Position numbers and translations under genes: made by a program
Shown: in pieces, positions 32,801 to 44,175 of the stretch
How positions within the stretch are numbered: position 1 is the stretch's first letter
Layout: every line of letters begins with the position of its first letter
Notes under the pieces: model-generated
What the model saw: the letters and a program-made list of their open reading frames with translations, nothing else
Databases searched by the model: none
What the model was told of the DNA's origin: nothing
NCBI GenBank assembly: GCA_025399215.1
Contig: MU621202.1
Span: 7,921-52,780 of the forward strand
Length of the DNA stretch: 44,860 nucleotides
Direction of reading: 5' to 3'
Source: Globomyces pollinis-pini
Lineage: Eukaryota; Chytridiomycota; Chytridiomycetes; Rhizophydiales; Globomycetaceae

Positions 32801-35800
32801 TGAAAAACTCTTCCAGATTCTTTAAATGAAGATAACGCCGAGAAAGTGACAATTGAATTGGGTGGAGTAGTGGTGAATTCATTGTCTTTCACAAAGGGGG
32901 ATTGCATAGAAGATGCCAGAGGATCCTTTACCAACGGAAGATTCATTGCTTTCTCCACTGTAATATGAAATGGAATAAATGAATGTTGACGATCCTCATT
33001 GATCTTGATATCGTCATTGATAGGTTTATTCCTCGCCGGAGAAGAACGTACTGATTTTAATTCGCGTGATGTTGGTTTATCAAAATGCTGACCGTTTTGA
33101 ATTTCAGAAAACCCTTTTTTTGGTATACAATTGGATTGAATAGGACTGGTACTACGAGCATTCGTTTCATAACTATTCTTTTTTCGAGTTTTCAAACTCA
33201 CACTATTCACATCAGTGTCCACAAACGGATTGTTTTCAAGAGATTCAACGGTATGATAAGAATCGTCAAAATTATCAATCAAATCAATCGGTTTTCTAAG
33301 AACTTGACGCTTTTCCCTAATCATTTCTATTTCAATGTGGATTTGTGAAAATGCATTTCCAAGATCAGGACTATCTTTATCAACAATTGGAAATCGTTGA
33401 TCCAAGATTGGTTTAGAATGATCCAACTTTGAATTAACCCGCTTCAGTTTAGATGATATACTTTGTCTGGATTGAATCCTTGCACAAGAAATTAATCGAG
33501 TCAAATCTATATAATTCGAACCCAAATAGAGTTCTCGGTTTAGTGGAGTACGTACCCAATATTCCAACTCGATTAAAGTTGCTTCCAAATTCGAAGAAAC
33601 GTACATTACAGCCTTTTTAGAATAATTCATCAACATTTGATGATCATTTTCATCATTAAGTAATGCAAGTGGAATCAAATCAGATTGATAAGTTTTCAAG
33701 CCACCATCGGGAGAATCCATCACTTTCCATTTCAAATAAAGTTTACTGTTTTCAGGTACGTTGGAGTAATGTAAAGATATCGTTCCAACATTTAAATTCA
33801 TGCAAAGTTTTTGAAATTGTTTGAATGATGATACACTTGAGGGAATCCCTCCTAAATCAAAACCATTTTTAAATGTTAATGAACATTGTAATGCACCACG
33901 TTGACTTGTTTCGGAAAAGTACCATTGGTGATTAATTCCATCTCGGTACTGTAACAAATTGGACAAGGATATAGAAAAACTTGATATACATACACTATCC
34001 TTATGATTGGAAACCAAGTGTTTAGGAATTCGATGCCATATTTTGGCTGTAGCATGTCCTCCATTCTTCATCCACAAAATCAAATCACTATCAAGAGATT
34101 GAATGGTCAACTCAATCGAATAGTCAAATTCGGGTGTAAACGAATGTGCTACAATCTGTGTTTGAATGGTATCACTAGCATCTGCATCCTCTTCAGAAGG
34201 AAACAGGTCAAAAGTCACATACGAATTGATTCCAGTATCCGAAGCATAGTCTAAAGCCAAGAGAAGTCCATCGTCAGAAACAGTTTCCATGAACGCTTCT
34301 AATAACCCTCCTAGTCCACATGCTCGATGTATCGTTATCTGTATGATTGATTCTAGCTGATTGGTGTCTTCTTTCTCAATAGCATCAACTGGTTCTTTCA
34401 ATTGGTCATCAAGTTCAGTATCACGCAACACTTCAATAGGCTTGGCAACCGGTTCATTCTCCTTTATCTGATTCTTCTGAAACTGATTTAATTGAGACTA
34501 AAAAATTATTAAAGGCTATTGTAAATCCATACCCAAGTCCCTAACGCCATTGTACATTGAACCCAACCTCTTATCATTCCAGAAAAAGGATCAACAACAA
34601 CATACTCTGTCTGTGGTAAATGAACAAATTGGTAATGTTCACCAACATTTCCATTTGATTTTTCATTCCATACCTGAGCTAATTGTTGAAATGGCAATTT
34701 AATCAACCCCACCAACTTTTCTTTTTGTTCAACACTACCAAAATTTCGAATCTCAATAACTTCAATGATGATTGGAAATTTACCAAAGTTGCCATTCATC
34801 GATACTGGTGTGGTATGTAAAAAGTTGAAATTCATTGGGATATTGTTTAATTTCCCAGTTGTATGATTGAATTCTGGAATGTATTTTATCGGAATACTTT
34901 TGAGTAAATTGTCCAATTTGAACAATCGACAAGAAATATTGAGCATAATTGGCTCGTTATCATGAAACTGAATAGAGCGAATTTGATTGAGTTGAAGGTA
35001 AAAATAAATTGGTAGTTGTTCAAGAGGGGTTGGATGGTCAATAGCTGGTGGAATCAATTCATGACTTGAATTTGAAGATTCATCATTAAAAAGCTCCACT
35101 GTTAGTTTGAGATATCCATAAATATTCCAGGGTTTGTAAGTCTGTCCAGTGGAACTCTTTTGGTTTCGAAACAAATCTGTTTTCACCATCATGATCTCTC
35201 CAGTCCAAGATAATGATCGACTTATAAATATATCTTTGGTTTTGATCACTCCAGAAGCACTCCATAATTCATTTCTATCATTTGATTTCGTATTAGTTAA
35301 TTTCTTTTTGCCAAATCCAATGATTTTAATCAATAAATCATCATCTTGCCATTTTAGAATTGTTTCGTCATCAAAAGAGAGAGATTTGACATGCTGTTGT
35401 TTTAATTCCATTAATTTCGGTGTCTTGAGAGGAATCGTTACTTTATATCTAAACCTTTCAATAGGTTCTTCCAAATTAGTTGGAACATAATATTCAATCC
35501 ATATGGTAGTTGGACATTGACATTCTTCTGTTATTTCCAAAGATTTGAAATTTAATTTCATTCCAATGATATTTCTCAACCGGGTTAACACTGCATCACG
35601 AAGTAAAAAGGTTGGTTTCGCTTTAAAATCTGTAGCATTTTGAGTAGTATCGTTACCATTGTCATGATTATGTACAGAAAGTTTATCTAATTCACTTTGA
35701 ATCTCCATGTTGACTAATTCCTGGTCAAGATCATGTTTTTGATTTAGATATTCTTTTCCTTCCTTTGAATTCAAGATTTGGAGCATTTGAAGATCTTCTA

Positions 35801-37389
35801 AATCTGGTAGGGCATCAGTAGAATCTAACTGAGAATCACTTATATCACTCAATGATGATTGAATAGACTTTGGTAAATTCATTTGTGGAGAAATGTCAAT
35901 TGTTGTTGAGCCATTAATTCCAACACTCTTTGCCATTTCCTGTTGTAATCGTCTGGCTCGTTTTTCCAACATATCCAAGACTTTACTAAAAAAAATGAAT
36001 TTTTATAATGAAAGTTACTCGTCTTCGGATGGCACATGTTCTGAATTTTCAGACTGATTCTTTTCAATTCTACTGTAAGTGATTCTTGTATGTCAAACCT
36101 TGAAGATTTATTCAATATCTCAGTAGTCTCTTTTTTAGTACCTGGGTATCCATTTAAATGGGTTAAGGATCCATTCATTTGAATATCATATTGCCTTGGC
36201 ACTGGATCAAGGTGAGACGGATCTGAAGAAGATTGAAAGTACTGAAAGTTGTTGGAAAAAACAGATTTTGGTGAGTTGAAAACAGCATCTTCGGTATCGT
36301 CAATAGTAATATATTGCGGTCTTAATGGACTCCTTGGTAAATCATCAGATACAGTTGAGATGTTATGTTGATAAGTATGATGTTGTGAGCCATCTAAAGT
36401 TCTATTTAATCGTTCCATAAATGCATCAGTATCATTAGTCATTTCTTCATATTCTAATTCTAATTCATTGCGTAATGATTTATCCATTGAATGATTAGGA
36501 AATCCAGAATCTTCAGTGAACTCCGGTTGACTAGCAAATAATGGACCACATCTAACTGATTCAGTATCATCAAAGTTGATATTTTTCTTCTTTGGACTTC
36601 TTGGACTGGTCAAGTTAATCTTATTTAACAACTCCAACTTTTCATGTTTTGTTGGAGATCGTTGAGATTGATTATCTGTGAAATTTACTAAGAATTAAAG
36701 ATAGTTAATGTTAAACCTTTGTTGGTAGGTATGGAAGATGAAGGACCATCAATAGCAATATCATTGCTAGTTTTTGGAGTCTCTTTATCTATTGAATCAT
36801 TGTGAATTTTATCTTTAGTTTTCTTGCGAGTTGGAATGTTTGATTGCGGAGTAGATAATTTAAGTTCGAGATTTACAGTTCCCACTACTTTTTTGTTTTT
36901 CATGATTTGTAAAATTGATCGTTGTATTGGAGGATTCTTGAATACTTGAAAGTCATTAAATGAACAAGTTCCTACAAGTTTTAACAAAATGATTTTTAAG
37001 TTGATGATGATAGACTGTATATGATAGGATTCTGATAGAATAGGATTCTAATGAATATGATCATTCAAGAGAGTTCCATGCTTACCAATGAGTCTATTTC
37101 CAGTTTTAAATTCCAAAATGACCGAGTTAAAATCGGCTAAATATTGAATAAATTTGAGTAAAGAACATCTAATATAATATTGAATTGAATGAGATGCTCC
37201 TTGAAAAGATTTAGTAGCTAATAAAGTATCTTTTGAATTATTTCCCCACCATTGGATAGTGATTTGATCTGGTATAGTATTATTTAATAGATTGAAAGTA
37301 GATAATTTCCAATTTAAGATCCATTGAATTTTACCGGATACCATTGGTGGTAAAGATATAATTTTCAAGTTGTTTGTTTGAATGTTCAT
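29836..37389 (-). CDS. C2CD3: C2CD3-like distal centriole protein
   Basis: Complement of exons 37086-37389, 36717-36971, 36099-36687, 36019-36072, 34533-35985, 32011-34497 and 29836-31983, giving 2429 residues in one frame (human C2CD3 is about 2350). The N-terminal domain (SLPPMVSGKIQW, IQWWGNNSKDTLL, YYIRCS) matches the C2CD3 N-terminal C2 domain. Later C2-like domains include LVGLIKLPFQQ...VVVDPFSG (about 830-870), ATAKIWHR (about 1020) and one before residue 1560. An unusual WVWTGQAWEHR follows. The last 700 residues are Ser-rich and disordered, with repeats. In animals C2CD3 caps the distal centriole and is needed for appendages and ciliogenesis. I start at ATG 37387-37389. Introns are 26-35 nt except the first, 114 nt. 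Confidence 0.88.
30330..30850 (-). repeat. Degenerate tandem protein repeats in the C2CD3 tail
   Basis: About seven copies of a 20-24 residue unit with consensus DGRxSPxRVSNxESSPI are encoded between residues about 2100 and 2280. Copies differ at many bases and also create a long spurious frame on the same strand. Serine-proline pairs in every copy suggest a kinase-regulated disordered region. Confidence 0.8.
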
Positions 37390-37666
37390 GGATGAGAAAT
37401 GTTTTTGATCAGACACAATTGTGACAATGTGGACTATAACTTACTATTAGTCAATAGATTAACCAATTACTTGGTTTAAATAACTCGATTAGCATCAATA
37501 CTACTTGCACTATGAGCCATCCATTCATTTACTTATTCATTTATTTATTACTTTACTTTATTTCAAGTATTTTATTTTATTGTAATTTTATTGATCCTAT
37601 GGATTACTTGAGAGTGTTGTAAAAGTTTCATTTTTTAAACACCAACAAAAAAACAACAAAAACAAA
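37390..37666. promoter_or_regulatory. Divergent promoter region (C2CD3 / zinc-finger gene)
   Basis: 277 bases, very AT-rich, with ATTCATTTATTCATTTATTT-like runs at 37525-37575. It carries the promoters of both flanking genes. Confidence 0.45.
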
Positions 37667-38788
37667 ATGTTGGGTAATTTATTACAAGACACTACAGAAA
37701 CCATTAAACAATCAAACTTATTACCTTCTTATAATCAGAACTTGGATGAATCAGATACTCCGGTAGTAATATTCAATTGTGAATGGAATACTTGTTTGGC
37801 TTCTTTTAATTCTTTAAGAGATCTAGTCATTCATGTAAATAATCATATAATGCAATATTGGTTAGAAAAGTATATACAAAAATAAAACTAAAAAAACAGA
37901 AATGAAGTCGATCATAAATGTCGTTGGAGAAAATGTTGGAATTCTCATGCATTCATTTCACAATCAAGAATGTTAGGTATCTCCTGTATGGTTTTAATTG
38001 TATTAGAACACATTAGAGCACATACTTTAGAAAAACCATATGGTGTAAGTACTTTATTCATTTCCTCTTACTCTATTAATTGAAATTTGGAACGCGAATC
38101 ATTATTGAAACTAAAAACTAATGATTTCTAGTGTCCTGTTAAATCATGCGGATTAAGATTTGCCATCAGATCTAATTGTATGGCTCATGGAAGAACTCGA
38201 CACAACAGATCTTTCAAACCAATATATATAGACATTGTGAAAGGAGATCCCGATAATGAACCAGATAATAACGAAGAGGAGGAAGAATTAGAAGAAGAAA
38301 ATGATGAAGAAGAATCAAATAGTGTTATGGAAAGAAAAGTTTGATAGATTGATATTAATCCAGTAGCGAAAAATGCCAGAATCAAAAAGATCACGATTTG
38401 GGAGAGTAATCAATGATCAAAACAAAGATCAAAAGGTTGAATGTCATCTAATTGATGTTTAGGCAGTTTTAACAAAGGATCAAGAACATTCTAGACAACT
38501 ACGAAACTTTGAAGACAACAAAAAGAAACTTGAAAAATATAGATCTTGGATTGAATGTATCCACACAATATTTTAATCATAGATTGTCAACAAGAGCTTG
38601 AAACGACAAAAACTGAATACAAAACGTTTCTTGCTATTTCACCCAAAGTGATTACACAAGAACAATTAATGAAACGTTGTGAGATGTTGCATGCAGAATT
38701 TCTAGAAGCGGATGTTTACATTGAAGGAACGATTGAGAAAATAGAGGTGGATATTATCCCAGTCTTAAAGGATATGTTGAAGAATTAA
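37667..38788 (+). CDS. C2H2 zinc-finger protein (PacC/GLI/ZIC-like fingers) with acidic and coiled-coil C-terminus
   Basis: Exons 37667-37869, 37900-37976, 38007-38044, 38132-38338, 38367-38435, 38463-38556 and 38583-38788 join to 297 residues. Three fingers use wide Cys-X4-Cys spacing: CEWNTCLASF...HVNNH, CRWRKCW...HIRAH and CPVKSCGLRF...HGRTRH, joined by TLEKPYG. A W between the cysteines of the first two fingers is typical of GLI/ZIC and fungal PacC/Rim101. After the fingers come an acidic stretch (EEEEELEEENDEEE) and a helical Glu/Lys-rich C-terminus. It is probably a transcription factor; whether it is the pH regulator cannot be decided from three fingers alone. Intron 3 is 87 nt, the others 26-30. 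Confidence 0.85.
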
Positions 38789-39439
38789 ATGGATTCTATC
38801 CCATAAATTTTAATTGAATTTTTTTACTTTTTAATTAATAAAACTTGATGTTTGCTATTAGTAATAATCCTGATTGAAGTAGTAGTATGTTAAGGGTGAT
38901 TGAAAGTAGTAGTATTTTAAGGGTTTTTTCAAGTTTAATGCACTTTGATTGAAACAGGTTCCTTGAAATTCTAATCTAGTTACAAAACAATGTCTATTGC
39001 CATCAATTCATTTCTTCAAGTAAATAATATACAAATCATCATGTCGAATTAGATCCATGATGAATTCAAAGACAAATCAGATCTCTTCGATTGTACATGA
39101 AATTGTTCCGCCTAATCATCATCTCACATAAAAAACCCGATGGTTACACAAGGAAAAAGACAAAAAAAAACTATACAAAAATCGGGATTGAAATCATAGT
39201 CCAATGAGAACGCGACTAAGGGTATCAATAAAAAAGAATGGATAGAATCAAGTGTTATCAAGAATTGAAGCGTCAATATTTGGTGGTGGAACAAGAACAG
39301 TGGCTGTCACCCAAACAAATTGGTCACTAAAATTTATTTTCAACACAAAAAACCAAGGTTTAATCAAGAACATTACAATTTTGAAAAAAAATCATCAATT
39401 AGTTCATTATCATATTTTACTACAGTCTATTTACTTGCA
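38789..39439. other. Gene-poor region upstream of the chitin deacetylase gene
   Basis: 651 bases. Near 38873-38930 two imperfect copies of a 27-28 nt sequence (GATTGAA...GTAGTAGTAT.TTAAGGGT) lie in tandem. The rest is AT-rich with A-tracts (39160-39175) and should hold the promoter of the deacetylase gene. A frame open from 39320 into that gene lacks conserved content before the signal peptide. Confidence 0.5.
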
Positions 39440-40634
39440 ATGAAATCAACGTTTTGGAAATTGGATTATATGACTGTCTTGACATTATTATTTGTACAAG
39501 AATCAAATGCATTATGGTTTAAAGGTCCTGACAAACCAAATTTTGTATTTCCTTCATCAGTCTATCCTCCTGTGGACAAAATCCCTACCACAAATCCATT
39601 CAATACAAAATATGATTTTTCCAGAGTTCCAAATATCCCAGTCAACCTTCCACTGGCTTATGTCGGTGCACCACCCTGTCGTAATACCACCAGAGGTCCT
39701 GTTGTTGGAAATGTGATTGATCCTGTTACAAATGTGACCACTTTTGATCAAGCAACGTTTGGACCAACGGGTAGTTGTGCTTGGTCGTGTGGGGGTTGTA
39801 TAAGAGATGATGTCGTCAACACTTGTCCGTCAGAGAAGCAATGGGGTATTACTTTTGATGATGGTCCATCCAGGTTTACACCAGATCTATTGGATTATTT
39901 GTTGGAACATAATATCAAAGCTACCTTTTTTTGTATAGGTTCAAGAGTTGTTGAATTTGGTCCAACTGTTTTGAGAGCTTTCCAAGAAGGTCATCAAATT
40001 GGGTAAGTTTATTTTTATCTGATTTTAGTGTACATACATGGAGTCACAGAGCTTTGACTACACTCACTAACGATCAGATCATTGCTGAATTGGAATATAC
40101 TGCCATGGCGATCACTCAAGTGATTGGAACTCGACCAATTTGGATCCGTCCTCCATTTGGTGATATGGGTAAATGATATTGTTTCTCAATGTAGATGATC
40201 GAGTTAGAGCTATTGCTACAGCTATGGGATTTAAAATAGCAATTTGGGATTTTGACAGTGGAGATTTTAGTATGGCATATAATGCCAATTTCTATGGTCC
40301 CAATGTACTTGAAAACCTATTCAGAGACAGAGCAGTACAACAAGAATCCAGAAGTAGTGGATTGATATCACTTCAACATGATCTATATGAAAACACAGCC
40401 AAACGTGCTCCAGGAATGATTGATCAAATTTTGAAAACTTCAAACATTCCAATGACTGTTGGAGAATGTATTGGAGATTTACGACCTTATCAAGATCAAT
40501 CCCTTGTTTTACCATTATCACTTAAAACAAAAACTGGATCTGCTAAAGGTACTACTACCGGATCCAATGCTATTTCAACTTTCAGTCATTTAACCACCCT
40601 ATTTTTTGTTTTATTTTGGACATTATTGGTCTAA
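39440..40634 (+). CDS. Chitin deacetylase / polysaccharide deacetylase (CE4), probably GPI-anchored
   Basis: Exons 39440-40002, 40029-40168 and 40195-40634 join to 380 residues. I start at ATG 39440 because it begins the signal peptide (MTVLTLLFVQESNA follows a short N-region). All CE4 motifs are present: TFDDGP (138-143), metal-binding HTWSH (190-194), RPPFGD, WDFDSGDF and LQHD. A Cys-rich lead (CAWSCGGC) precedes the catalytic fold. The last 25 residues are Ser/Thr-rich then hydrophobic (LTTLFFVLFWTLLV) with no basic tail, as for a GPI anchor signal. The enzyme turns chitin into chitosan at the cell wall. Both introns are exactly 26 nt. Confidence 0.95.
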
Positions 40635-40745
40635 TCGTTAGTTTTGATGTCTAATAAAAATATCACACCATTTTTGAAATTTAAACTATACCAATTTCAC
40701 ACCATAACACTTGATGAGATGAATGGTTGATATTTCCAGTAGAAT

Positions 40746-41221
40746 ATGAGTGAACCAACCCACAAGGTGGATCAATGTAATTGTTACTGTTGTCCATCCA
40801 AATCAAGTAAGTTTTACAGCATCAACGCATTATTTGTAACAAACTCATATTTTAAATAGATCCGTATGGAATTCAAGAATCTTGTAATATCACATCTCCA
40901 GATTTCGTTGGTAGTTTTCCCATTGGTAATCCCATGATGGTAAATCTACCACAAATTAAACAATAGTGTTCTGCCATTGGATGTTTTACGAATTTTTCCG
41001 TGAATTGTCCATTTCCACCTATTCATGGACCTAAAAATACATCTGGTAGTATTAAATGGGGATGTGGGATTGGATGTCGATTTAGTTTGGATGGAACAAC
41101 TATTGTGAATAGTACTAGTTTTGATGTTGGGATGATTACAGGGTTAGATGATAGTTTTAATTTTGCAATGGGTTCAAGTTGTTGTTTTTATTATTTGATT
41201 TTTTGGTTATTTCTGATGTGA
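40746..41221 (+). CDS. Small cysteine-rich protein with hydrophobic C-terminus
   Basis: Exons 40746-40806, 40860-40939 and 40967-41221 join to 131 residues. Twelve or so cysteines occur, including CNCYCC near the N-terminus, CFTNFSVNC, CGIGC and a terminal CC. Several N-x-S/T sequons (NIT, NFS, NTS, NST) suggest it is extracellular. The last 15 residues (CCFYYLIFWLFLM) are hydrophobic, like a tail anchor or GPI signal. No N-terminal signal peptide is visible from this ATG, so an upstream exon may be missing. No family is recognised. It lies 111 bases behind the GPI-type chitin deacetylase. The first intron is 53 nt, the second 27. Confidence 0.6.
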
Positions 41222-41854
41222 TTGTAATAAAAATTGTCATGTTTGGATTGTTGAATGAATTCGAGTGATTTGTGATTCTTTTTTATTTTGGATATTGAAT
41301 GAGTGTATTCATCTTGGCCAAGTGATCGAACACAACTGTTTGACTTTTGATATTCAAAATAGTTCCAATACTAGAAACAGAATCTGCGCGTATAAATCCA
41401 TGGCTCACAAGTACAGAGGACCGTCTGAAACGTGTACGCCAAGCGATCAATCAATAACAATCAACAAATGGTACTACTTAGCATATCAGATGGTGGAGAT
41501 TGTAATTTATCGTTTTTGAAATTCAAACGAGCTCGTCCAAGGTAAACGAAAATCAAGTACATCTTGATCTATTAAACCAATAAACCTAATTCTTAGTACT
41601 GTTTCAACTCAACTGCTCATATCTATTAAAAAAGAAAACAAGTTTGGAAACTTTTATTTTAAAAAACTCACCCCAGACACTCTGCTTGTCACGCACTTTG
41701 TGCGCGCTGCCGACTATCACGGCTACTGTAGTTTGATTTCCACATTCCATTGGCCTAGGCAAGTAGAATGATTTAATTAAAGTTACGATCATCATTTTAA
41801 TCAATGATCGCATCACTTTTATAATGAATATTTGAACCAAATGTCGCTCCTTTT

Positions 41855-41861
41855 ATACCCG
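41855..41861 (-). promoter_or_regulatory. Possible TATA box (minus strand)
   Basis: TATAAAA in a GGGTATAAAAGGAG context, a strong match to the eukaryotic TATA consensus and rare in this window. The sequence 25-30 bases downstream enters a stretch with no supported protein. Confidence 0.35.
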
Positions 41862-43147
41862 GAGAGGCTTGCAGGAGATGTGACAGGCTTTGCTACAAGA
41901 TGATTGGTTGGAATTGGGTGATTTTTCTTTGAAAATCAAAATCCAACTAGGTGGACAAAAACCTGAGAAAGGTTTGATATTGCTTGAATGAGTTTCAATA
42001 TCAGATGGAGCGTTTTATAGTTTGAAGTTGTTGTATCTGTCGATTCCTATTTGAGATCTAAACTTGATAATACTGATATTGTCAATTGAGTCCAGTTATC
42101 CTTGTCAAATTGAACTCCTTAAGTAGTATCAGCAGTTCTAGAACTGAAACTGAAAGAGCATAGACTACTGCTGATGATCTATGGATAATTCTGTTGATGA
42201 TTTCTTGTATTACAATTCTTGACCTCCACGACTGCAGAAAATATATGCCATCAGTATCAAATATGCCTTCCGTAACCATAGATCATCACTAGCAGTTTAG
42301 GAGCAGGTTGCTATCTTTCCCAGGTATAGCATCGGATCAGAATAGTTTGTCCAGACCTTCGAATATGATGGTTCCTTTCATTACCAAACATCTGGATTAT
42401 TGCACATTCACCAGCCAATTCTCTATTTGAATTCACATTCACTAGTCGAATCCTCATTGAAAGGGACCTGCAAATGGATGACATACTCCTAGCATGTATT
42501 GTTTTAGCAGAACTGTAGTTCAGTAACAGTCAACCAATTCTGATAAAGATTAGATAGATACCAAACTGCATATGTCTGGATTCTACTGTTGAAAATCGAA
42601 GATGTTGCAGTGTTTATGTTGAGGTGATAACCTAGTATTCGGTTTCTACTAATATATAGGCTATCACATTAACATAAACAACTATTTCGAATCAAAACTA
42701 TCCAGCCTTTTTGAATCAAAAATAACCAACCGAGGAAATCATACATTCACACAACTCACCTACCTTTCACACAACCATGTGGATTCAGTCTGCAGATTTC
42801 GTGATAGTGATTCACTGAAGTTGATTTAATCTAATCTTGCTAGTATTCATGAACGGACGCTCCCAATTATTGGCTATTGTTATCCCATCTTGAATAACAT
42901 CCACAGCTTTTATCGTGATTACATGAAAGTTTCAAAGAACATCTGTAGATTTCATAAGCATCCCAATTCTTTTGGAATTTATCACCGATGTAGACTATCT
43001 CCATACATGATTTGCCATTGTTTTGGTGCTCAACACGCGAAAAAGTTATTGCCTGATAGCACAGCTTTACAAAACAGATAGAAATAAAAGAACGAATCTT
43101 GGAAGTATCTATTTTAAATTTGAATCTGTGATGGATTTTGAAATCAA

Positions 43148-43226
43148 AATCTATAATGTACAGTACACTCTTGACATTGACTAGTGTAATCTATAGTGTA
43201 CAGTACACTGTTGGTATTAACTAGCG
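43148..43226. repeat. 40-bp direct repeat with palindromic core
   Basis: Two copies (from 43148 and 43188, period 40) share AATCTATA.TGTACAGTACACT and GACTAG/AACTAG. The core GTGTACAGTACAC is a near-perfect palindrome. It ends about 35 bases before the adenylate kinase ATG, so it may be a promoter element. Confidence 0.8.
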
Positions 43227-43262
43227 TCATAGTAATTGTGTGTGAGAAAGAAAATTCTTTCC

Positions 43263-44032
43263 ATGTCACCATTTCGAGCGTTAATCTTGGGATGTCCTGG
43301 TAGTGGGTAAAATTCCATTCAACTAAAACCAAAGAAAGGGTACACAAACTAAAAGAATTCTTAAAGAGTATCCAAAGATAAAAACGTTAGCAAGTGGGGA
43401 TATGTTGAGAGATCAAATTTATCGTAAAACTGATCATGGTTTGAAAAAAAATTCAATGTTAAACTGTTAGGATTGAAAATAAAGGAAATGATTTCTAATG
43501 GGGAATTAGTACCAGATACATTCATTTATCCAATGATGATTGATCATATTCATCAAGTAAAAAATCATCATTGGTTATTAGATGGTTTTCCTAGAACTAT
43601 TTCACAAGCAAAACATTTAGATCAAGATTTAAATAATCCAATTACAATGGTTTTGAATTTAGATGTTCCTTGGAATGGTATTTTAATTTATTTTTTTATA
43701 CAATAGTGATTTTAAACAGGATTGAGGAAAGATGGATTCATGCACCTTCAGGAAGAACATATAACTTGTCTTTTAATCCTCCAAAACAACCTGGAGTAGA
43801 TGATTTAACAGGTGAACCATTAACAAAACGGTACTCGATTATTTTGGTTTTAATTTGTAGACCAGATGATTGTCCAATTTCTTTTAAAGTTAGATTGGAA
43901 CAGTATGAAAAATTGACGATGCCATTGATTGAATACTATGAGAAACAAGGCATTTTATTCAATTTTAAAGGAGAAACTTCGGATCAAATCACACCACAAA
44001 TATTTGAACAATTGGAAAAGTTTCATTGGTAG
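43263..44032 (+). CDS. ADK2: Adenylate kinase, GTP:AMP (AK3/Adk2) type
   Basis: Exons 43263-43306, 43335-43438, 43471-43677, 43707-43830 and 43861-44032 join to 216 residues. The P-loop is GCPGSGKGTQ, followed by ASGDMLRDQI, DGFPRTISQA in the NMP/CORE part and a lid RWIHAPSGRTYNLSFNPPK with GVDDLTGEPL and RPDD. The lid has no zinc cysteines. The GxDDLTGEPL lid is shared by AK2 and AK3, but the short length and the LASGDMLRDQI context favour mitochondrial matrix AK3, which uses GTP to phosphorylate AMP. The N-terminus is short, as in AK3, whose import signal is internal. Introns are 28-32 nt. Confidence 0.93.
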
Positions 44033-44040
44033 CTAGATGT

Positions 44041-44175
44041 ATTTAGATTTTTATTTTAAATAGAACAAGGTATTACATAAAGGTTATGGTATTTGATAAG
44101 TTATTACATAAAGGTTAACGTATATGATACGGTGTGATAAAAAGGATTTGATAAGGTAAGTACAAAAAGGTTATG
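44041..44175. repeat. Degenerate short repeats between the last two genes
   Basis: Three to four imperfect copies of a unit like TTACATAAAGGTTATGGTAT followed by TTGATAAG lie in tandem between the stop codons of two convergent genes. The last copy overlaps the kinase stop codon. Confidence 0.65.

Larger units (their letters stand above)
41222..43262. other. Two-kilobase gene-poor region
   Basis: Only short frames occur, without conserved content or consistent splicing. On the minus strand a TATAAAA at about 41855-41861 precedes a GC-rich, hairpin-forming block (41690-41755; CGCAC/GTGCG). An inverted repeat pairs 42167-42184 with 42276-42296. A 40-bp direct repeat with a palindromic GTGTACAGTACAC core lies at 43148-43226. 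The stretch could hold an unrecognised RNA gene, a decayed element or plain spacer. Confidence 0.5.

Noticed and set aside
36074..36093. 20-nt intron in C2CD3 as the cause of the frame change near 36080
   Set aside because: A 26-nt intron (36073-36098) restores the same frame with a better donor and normal length.
39320..39439. Upstream extension of the deacetylase frame
   Set aside because: It would bury the signal peptide; the ATG at 39440 gives a proper N-terminus.
41265..41519. Open frame of 84 codons after the Cys-rich gene
   Set aside because: No conserved content, no splice continuation and composition like the intergenic background.
42890..43081. Open frame of 63 codons in the gene-poor stretch
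   Set aside because: It does not connect to further exons and has no recognisable feature.
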